Positions 57,647 through 64,000 of a stretch of DNA of 64,000 nucleotides are shown piece by piece (the first letter of the stretch is position 1; the number at the start of each line of letters is the position of its first letter). The stretch spans positions 8,991,001 to 9,055,000 of the forward strand of contig CM032123.1 in assembly GCA_018894105.1 (NCBI GenBank). The letters are read 5' to 3'. Position numbers and translations under genes: made by a program. The notes under the pieces were generated by a model. It did not search any database, was not told the origin of the DNA, and saw nothing but the letters and a program-made list of their open reading frames with translations. The DNA is from Jacaranda mimosifolia. Lineage: Eukaryota; Streptophyta; Magnoliopsida; Lamiales; Bignoniaceae.

Positions 57647-60283
57647 TTACACATGTTTACTCTTGACCGGTTGATGTGAATTCCACTGCAAAAACATCCA
57701 TATAATGGATGTGCCTGGAAATAATTTAATAACATTTTAAACGAATGTGGCAGCGATGAAGAGGCTAATCATATATCCAGAACACAATCAAGTATAGTTT
57801 GCACCAGGAAATAGAAAATTCAAATATAACAACATAAATGTTGCACCTGGGCCTGACATAAGAATCCAGAATGATAATTGAACTTGAAGCAACTAATGCA
57901 TCTGAACTAGAGCAGAAAAAGAAAACAATGCAGAACCACAGGCTGTTGTATGATGTAGATGGACGGTTATCCACATTGCAAAGTGCAAACCAACCTAGCT
58001 TTGGTGTTCAGAGGGATGTCTGATAGTGTGCACATGCGTGAGTGCATGGATATGTATGAATATAAATGTGATTGTGGCGTCTGCTCCACAAATTTAAACA
58101 TGTGAGTAATCATATGTTCGACAATGATGCTACTGAAACCTCAAAAAGTTAAGAGATAATATTTGTTAAAATTTGGATGAAAACAGATATTTTAGACTAC
58201 TGAGAATAGAGAACAAGGTAGCGTAGTCTAAATTGCAACAATGTACAGAAAAAGATAACTATTTTAACACTAGCCAAGATCTTTATATTTCCAAGGAAGA
58301 AGAACTGCTATGCCATTTGTTATCTTGAGAAACACAGATTCTACCATAGATTTTGCAGTCCATTAAAGTGCAAATAACATTACATGATCTACTTAGATAA
58401 AACATAGGAATCACCAGCAAGAAACCAGAAAAAGATAACATGTGATATCCAAATGAGAAGAGGTAATAATTGCATATAATATCCAAATAGGAAGTGGTGA
58501 TAGAAAATGAATTATATGCAACAGTTATTTATTTGCAGCAGCATTACCTGCAAAAATGCCAACCGTTGTCAGATTTCCAATAGCCATCGTTTGATAAATC
58601 AGATACTCAGTCAAGAAATGGCCAAAAGCATAGATGAAAGATAGGAAAGTGGCCAAATATAAAGGCTTGTTGTCAAGGTTGAAAGCACAAAGAAAGCAAA
58701 GAGTGCAGGTCAAAAGCGTCCAAACTCCAAATGTCCGTCCATGAACTTCAGTCACTGCAATATGACATATGACATATATAACTATGAACATCCTCGCTAG
58801 AAAATAGTCAAGCACGTACAATTTACTAAATTGAAGTGAAGAGATGCAGAGCATACTCCATACTCCATAAGAAAACAACTATTACATGGGCATACTTATC
58901 TAGAGTTTTATGCCAAATCCCCCCTAGAAGAAATTCCAGCTAAGAGCACATTTGTATTTATTGTTTAGCGTAACTGTATTACTAGTGCAAGATTCATGTG
59001 GTATATAAAAATAAAAACATACCAGGAGAAGCTATAAGAGTAGAAGAACTATCCCAACATCACCGATAGCTAGTTTAATGCATGAACCAATTGTGGTGAC
59101 AACAGTCAACCTAACATGGTAAAATCCTTAACGCCCACTCATGCTAATTCAGTCATATGAAACCATTTTATAGAGATGTTCACCTCCCCAAAATATCTCT
59201 CTCCTAAATCTACTCTATAACCAAGAGATTAATCAGTTCTACTAGCCACTAGCCTTCTCTATGTTCCAGCTTTTAAAGTTAAAATTTCACATTCTAAATG
59301 AAAAAAAAAAAAAAATAGTTTTGCTACATGATACATTTACAGAACCTAATCTCAACGGCACTAAATAGCTTCACCAATAAAATCTGTTCATGACAAAAAA
59401 TAAAATTTTCAAGATTAAATTTAAAAAAAATGAAAAATTGTCGAGTAAAACTGCTATTAAGTCCATTAAGGAACCAGCGAAACAAGAAGAACCAGAAATT
59501 GCTTTCAAGCAGAGGTAACAAGAGAAAAACTTCACTAACACATTACTGAACATTATAATCCAGCAGCCATACTTCATGATTATAGTTATCCTCTACGTTT
59601 ACTACACAACCATCCTAATTCTAAATCAAATCTTGACTAATAATTGCAAATGAATATTTAGGCAATTTTCCAGCTGTAATGACAAACTTGCAAAGTGAAT
59701 GCTGGAAGAACTAGATTTCAATGGAAAAAAGAATATCCGAACCAATTCAAGATTAGGTACATAAAGCTACCATCAAATTCCACTTGGTGAATTTTCTACT
59801 TATTTCTTGAGAATAGATTCATTTGCCTATGTCTGCAGCAAAAATCTGCGAAATCGAGCCCTATGTGCATAACAAAATTTAAGAACAAATCCTTCTTTCC
59901 TATTGCCAAATGAAGGCACCAACTTTTTAGTAGCAATGAATACAATATTCACGACATAAGACGAACTTTAAGGGATTTCCATATCGATTTGGATCAAATC
60001 AAACAATAAAACACACATCACGAAAAAGGGATGCTTTGATTCAATGCTAACATGGGTTCGGTTCAGTAAATTTGAGTAAACATGGGCTGCATCGCCGTAC
60101 ATCGTATGTAGTATACGTAATAAATTAAGCAAATGGAAATGGTTGAAGGAATGAAGGAGCATATATACTGGTGGTTTGGGAGAAAACGGCGAGGCGTAGA
60201 GCCCAAATGTCGAAGAACCCGAACCAAACAGATGCTAATCGGAGTGCACCCACTAGCATCAGCCACCATCCTAGTAACTTCAT
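57647..60283 (-). CDS. ERG28: ERG28, scaffold of the sterol C-4 demethylation complex
   Basis: Three exons on the minus strand, 60283-60169, 58754-58548 and 57714-57647, encode 129 aa, the usual plant length. Exon 1 reads MKLLGWWLMLVGALRLASVW and ends SQTT. The split Met codon joins to TEVHGRTFGVWTLLTCTLCF, ALxNLDNKPLYLATFLSFIY-like and HFLTEYLIYQTMAIGNLTTV. The last exon is GTSIIWMFLQWNSHQPVKSK and two more residues. Four hydrophobic helices are expected. ERG28 is an ER membrane protein that tethers sterol 4-alpha-methyl oxidase, the C-4 dehydrogenase/decarboxylase and the 3-ketoreductase; loss in Arabidopsis disturbs auxin transport through a C-4 carboxy-sterol intermediate (established knowledge). 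The first intron is 1.4 kb, the second 0.83 kb, both GT-AG. The stop is TAA at 57647-57649. Confidence 0.95.
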
Positions 60284-60441
60284 CTTCACTCCGGCGCCTT
60301 CACACACTGCCAGTCTGTTTCTCTGGCTGATGTGTTGGTTTTAAACGGGAATAACTCTCTTTTGTTAATATAATGACAATATAAGGGCCGGATTACAAAT
60401 TCTGAAAAGTTGTTCTATTAGGAAACTAGTACTTAACACTT
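60284..60441 (-). promoter_or_regulatory. Short promoter and leader of ERG28
   Basis: Only about 160 bp separate the ERG28 start from the next repeat. On the minus strand a TATA-like CTTATATTGTCATTATATT lies near 60368-60386, about 90-100 bp before the start codon. Confidence 0.4.
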
Positions 60442-60465
60442 TGGGCCTGTTTGTTTGTTAGTTAG

Positions 60466-60523
60466 TTTTTTTTTTTTTTTTTTTTGTGGTTGGGCAGGGT
60501 GCCGGGGGGGGGGGGGGGGGGGG
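60466..60523. repeat. T20 tract followed by G20 tract
   Basis: Twenty T at 60466-60485, an 18-bp spacer and twenty G at 60504-60523. The G-run can form a quadruplex. Homopolymers this long are error-prone in sequencing, so their length is uncertain. Confidence 0.85.
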
Positions 60524-60632
60524 TGTAACTCATTTTCATTTTATATTGAAAATGAAAATAAAGAGCTACTAACTTCTCTCTCATTTTCACAGGTATTGTC
60601 ATTTTTAAAATATTCTTCCAAACAAATTTTTA

Positions 60633-61906
60633 TAGGTCGTTTGAATTTATTTTCTGGAGGCATTTTCATTTTATGTTGAAAAGAAATAGTGAAAAGTTAG
60701 TTATAAAAGTATTTTTAAAAATAAAATATTGTTTAGATGTTTTGTTTAAAATATAATGATTATGTAGGGTTGAAAATGAGTTGTATTTAAAAAATGTGGT
60801 GTTTTTGTATTAAAAATATGCAAATATGAGTAAGAGAAAATAAAAAGTGATGAAAAGTGAAAATGAAAAGAAAGTATAAGAGTTTGTCTGGAAGAATATT
60901 TTGAGAATAAAAATATCTATAAAAATGGGGGTGATATAGGATGGCCCACAGTGGCCCAAATCAGCGAGGCCCAACACCCAGTCAACAGCACAGGACCCAA
61001 ACGACTCGTCAACCTTGTTCGACCAATCCACAAGGCGCTCCATGGCCCTCGAAGCCGCTCGACCATATCGACCCCTATTCTCGTCGATTCTAAAGTCGAA
61101 CCCTGCACAGTACTCTGCCACCGCATTAAATGCGTTGACTGGCAGCACGCCTCCGCATTAATGGCGCATGCCCTCCCCTCACCGTCTGACACAGCAGACG
61201 CAGCAACAGTGTACCATCTTGTCCTACAGCATAAAAGGACATCCAGCTGGCAATATTCAAACGGGGGAATTGACCAATTATTCCCGGTAGGAGGCTGGAG
61301 GTCCCTGGGGTAAGCCAAGAGCTTCCCTGACATTTCCTACAAGGGGAAGAATATAAAAACCCCTCAACCCTGCCTCTCACAGGTATGCACTCATACACTC
61401 AAAAGCCCATACATTCCGCTGCTCGATTAAAGAGGTCGAATATATACTGACTTGAGCGTCGGAGGGCCTAAGCCGAGGGCCACTCAGCTAGCCTAACATT
61501 TGCTGTGATTGTAGGATTCCAATCCCAAACCAATCTAGAAGATCAATACCCCGAATCCGTATCCATCATCGAAATCGAACCCTCATCAGGGGGAGAAGTT
61601 GATGGCTCTTTGATTTAATTTTTAGCAGAAAATAAAAATGGATCCACAAAATAAAAACAAACGAGCCCTTACACTCTTTCTCCATTTTCACTTTTCATTT
61701 TCTCCTACTTATATTTTGCACGATTTTTAATATAAACACTATATTTTTTAAATAAAACATATTTTCAATCCCACATAATTATTACATTTTAAACAAAACA
61801 TCCAAATGATATTTTATTTTCAAAAATATTTTTATAACTAATTTTTCACTATTCTTTTTTACCAAAAAATAAAAATACATCTAGAAAATAAATCCAAATG
61901 ACCTAT
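60633..61906. mobile_element. Long inverted repeat (foldback-type element) holding a solo LTR in its loop
   Basis: The segment at about 60633-60890 is matched in reverse complement by about 61660-61906: for instance GTTTGAATTTATTTTCT against CATTTGGATTTATTTTCT, GATGTTTTGTTTAAAATATA against GATGTTTTGTTTAAAATGTA, and GAAAATAAAAAGTGATGAAA against GAAAATGAAAAGTGAAAAT. The arms of about 250 bp have drifted but stay colinear. The loop now contains the 657-bp solo LTR. Confidence 0.75.
60932..61588. mobile_element. Solo LTR, 657 bp
   Basis: Begins TGATATAGG and ends CCTCATCA, short inverted ends, and is flanked by GGGGG on each side (60927-60931 and 61589-61593). Higher GC than its surroundings. 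A TATA box AATATAAAAACCCC lies at about 61348. These are the features of a Ty3-type LTR left alone by recombination. Frames inside (60951-61313 and the minus-strand shadows) are not genes. Confidence 0.8.
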
Positions 61907-61916
61907 TAATAAAATA

Positions 61917-62205
61917 CTAGCATCTCTGCACATTCTAATGCGTGTGCTAAATTTTTTAGATAATAAGGATATTTATTTAGTTTTTACATAAAATTATTAT
62001 TTTAATAATTTAAATATATTTATTTAATTTCTTATATAAATAAATAAATAATTATGATAAAATAATAATAGTGGAGTAGAGGTTTAGTGGATTGTAGAGG
62101 TAGTTAAGGCATAAATGTAATAAAAAAATAAAAATATAGAGCATAATGTGTATATTATTTGAAAACACACCAAAAAGAGATTAAATGTTTTATTAATAAT
62201 ATAGA
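61917..62205 (-). mobile_element. Short non-autonomous Helitron
   Basis: On the minus strand the element starts TCTATATTATTAATAAAAC directly after an A and ends with the hairpin GCACACGCATTAGAATGTGC, nine or ten bases before a final CTAG that is followed by T. A 5' TC, a 3' CTRR, a terminal hairpin and insertion between A and T are the defining Helitron features. At 289 bp it codes for nothing. Confidence 0.75.
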
Positions 62206-63035
62206 TTTAATGAAAAAGGAAAAAGAAAAAGAAAAGACAAAATCATAAAGAGTCACTAGTCACACCTGACTAAGACCATTTTAAATGGCCTATTTAATTG
62301 TGATGGACTCAAACCCACCAAAAACTTAATTATTATAAATAATTATCAATTTTCACAGTAAAAAAAAATATTTAAGCACTTATTTTTTAGACTCAAGCAT
62401 TGTATCTATACGAGCATGTTCTTGAAATAAAAGCCTAATTTTTAATAATTTACAAAACAGACCCTGACTTCAATTCCATATAACATCATAATAAAAATTT
62501 AGAGAATTTTTAGTTAAATTTATTTTTAAAAAATTATAACCTTTAATATTTTACAATGTACTTTTAAAAATTATAAGATACTAAATTTTATTTTAAAAAT
62601 AATAGTTATTATTTGATAAATAAAATCAAAGAGCTTATAATAGTTAGCAATGATAATTTTATAACTAACATGATCAAAATTAATTAAAATTATCAAAATT
62701 CTAAATAAGTTAAAAATTACTATATTTTGAAGAATTTATAAAATTTTGACATTTTATTTGCGACTCTGTAAGCTCATTTTAAGATATTTTATATGGTCTT
62801 AAATATCTCAAAAAAATATTAATTTTAAACGAAGGACCACCCAGTTCACTCTTAATAAAGGATGAACTCAACAACGCCACATTGGTTACATGCATGCTAC
62901 AATCTTGCCTCTTCTTTTTATGAAAATAGCACTTTATCATCTTTGATATTTTGATCACTTATTGTACGATGGTTAATAATAATATATGGTGAGGGTTTTT
63001 AAAATCGACACTAGCCCAAAAGTTAACCACTAGGT
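62206..63035. other. AT-rich intergenic stretch, no gene recognised
   Basis: Nothing coding and no clear repeat boundary is seen. Confidence 0.5.
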
Positions 63036-63700
63036 AGAGATGTTAATGGATCAGATTTAATCCAAGTTCGATCTGAATTTTAAGATTTTTATTCAATTGA
63101 TCAAATTCAATTATAAATATTCAAAGTCCAAATTAAGTGGATCGAATATGGAATTAAGAAATTCAATCCGTTAAAGATCCGAATTTGAACTTTAATATTT
63201 TTTATTAAATTAATACTCTTATATATAATATTAATAAAGATTTTAAAATAAAATATATATTATATTGACATAATATCTATATTAACGCCTATATTATACT
63301 ATTAATGTTAAGTCTTTAACCTAAAAAATAAGAGAGATATTGATAAAATATCAAATATAATAACATATAATAGTTCATCTATGCATTAATATAATGTGAA
63401 ATAGGAATTTAATATTCAAATATTTAATTTTTGAATTAATATATAATAAAAAATTGTTAAAAATTCAAATATGACATATATTTACTTTATAAATACAATA
63501 TTTTTATAAAATTCAAAATAATAATAATAAATCGGGTTGGATTTTTTAATCAAAATTTGAATATCCATCGGATTCGGATATAGTACTAACTAACAAAGAT
63601 CCTATAGAATTTTAGATCGGATTCGGATATGATTTTGATAATCAGATTCAGGTTCAAATATGACAGATTCAATCCAAATCTGACCCGTTGACAGCCCCAC
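63036..63700. mobile_element. TIR element of about 0.66 kb rich in GGATTCGGAT words
   Basis: Left end GATGTTAATGGATCAGATTT, right end reverse complement GGCTGTCAACGGGTCAGATT: the same GTTAATGGATCAGATT / GTCAACGGGTCAGATT frame with four differences in 16. The interior repeats GGATTCGGATAT and its complements. Non-coding. Confidence 0.55.
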
Positions 63701-64000
63701 CACCAGGGAGTTAATTAGTATTACTATAAAGTTTCTAGAAGGGCCCTTCAAAATAATTTAAAGTACGATATATATATATATATAACACGAAAATTCATGA
63801 TTAAACATTTGATAACTTTAATTTATAAAAATGCATCACATGATACGCAAGACAGTATAATTATAAAAGTTTTGTATCTCACTTGAAGACAACGAATTGA
63901 CATCTCACTTAATCTCCCACTACTACTAATAATAAAATGTCATCGTTTAAGTAACATATAGTGCAAGGACAAAAATAGCATCAAAACATTAGAAGACTCA
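63701..64000. other. AT-rich end of the window
   Basis: An (AT)n run at 63768-63784; nothing coding is seen. Confidence 0.5.

Noticed and set aside
60951..61313. 120-aa plus-strand frame and antisense frames near 61 kb
   Set aside because: Contained in the 657-bp solo LTR with GGGGG duplications; no domain.

Overview
The window is nuclear DNA from a eudicot land plant. The support is intron-bearing genes with GT-AG (and one GC-AG) introns, an EPF-like peptide gene, a plant-type ERG28, very AT-rich intergenic DNA and a dense nest of plant transposable elements. I cannot name the species from the sequence. No rRNA, tRNA, CRISPR or prokaryotic operon structure was seen.

Layout. From 1 to about 37 kb there is almost only repeat DNA: a Mutator-like element (2470-7128) with a 9-bp target duplication, internal minisatellites and a MuDR-type protein fragment; several small terminal-inverted-repeat (TIR) elements; a candidate Helitron (9207-9813); a 3.1-kb solo LTR with target duplication AAATC (10017-13135) nested in a TIR element; a Copia retrotransposon with both LTRs but no reverse transcriptase (16940-21254); three TIR elements lying end to end (22424-24515); an unexplained T/G-rich stretch (25.5-28.6 kb); and a PIF/Harbinger-type cluster (30976-35404) with a broken DDE transposase, two Myb/SANT-like reading frames and a GRF-type zinc-finger/membrane protein. 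A higher-order AAT/ATT repeat (35615-36480) closes this half.

From about 38.5 kb the window carries four host genes: a DUF676 alpha/beta-hydrolase (38519-44374, + strand, 10 exons, 423 aa), an EPFL-type secreted cysteine-rich peptide (51794-52419, +, 3 exons, 138 aa), a single-pass membrane protein with a long acidic tail (55118-55543, +, 141 aa) and the sterol scaffold ERG28 (57647-60283, - strand, 3 exons, 129 aa). Between and after them are a complete gag-only LTR element (46225-50067, target duplication ATGAT), a 657-bp solo LTR (60932-61588, target duplication GGGGG) in the loop of an inverted repeat, a short Helitron (61917-62205) and a further TIR element.

The four host genes show no evident shared pathway: lipid-ester hydrolysis, cell-to-cell signalling, unknown membrane function and sterol C-4 demethylation. 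All gene models come from reading frames, splice signals and remembered family sequences; no alignment or transcript was available.
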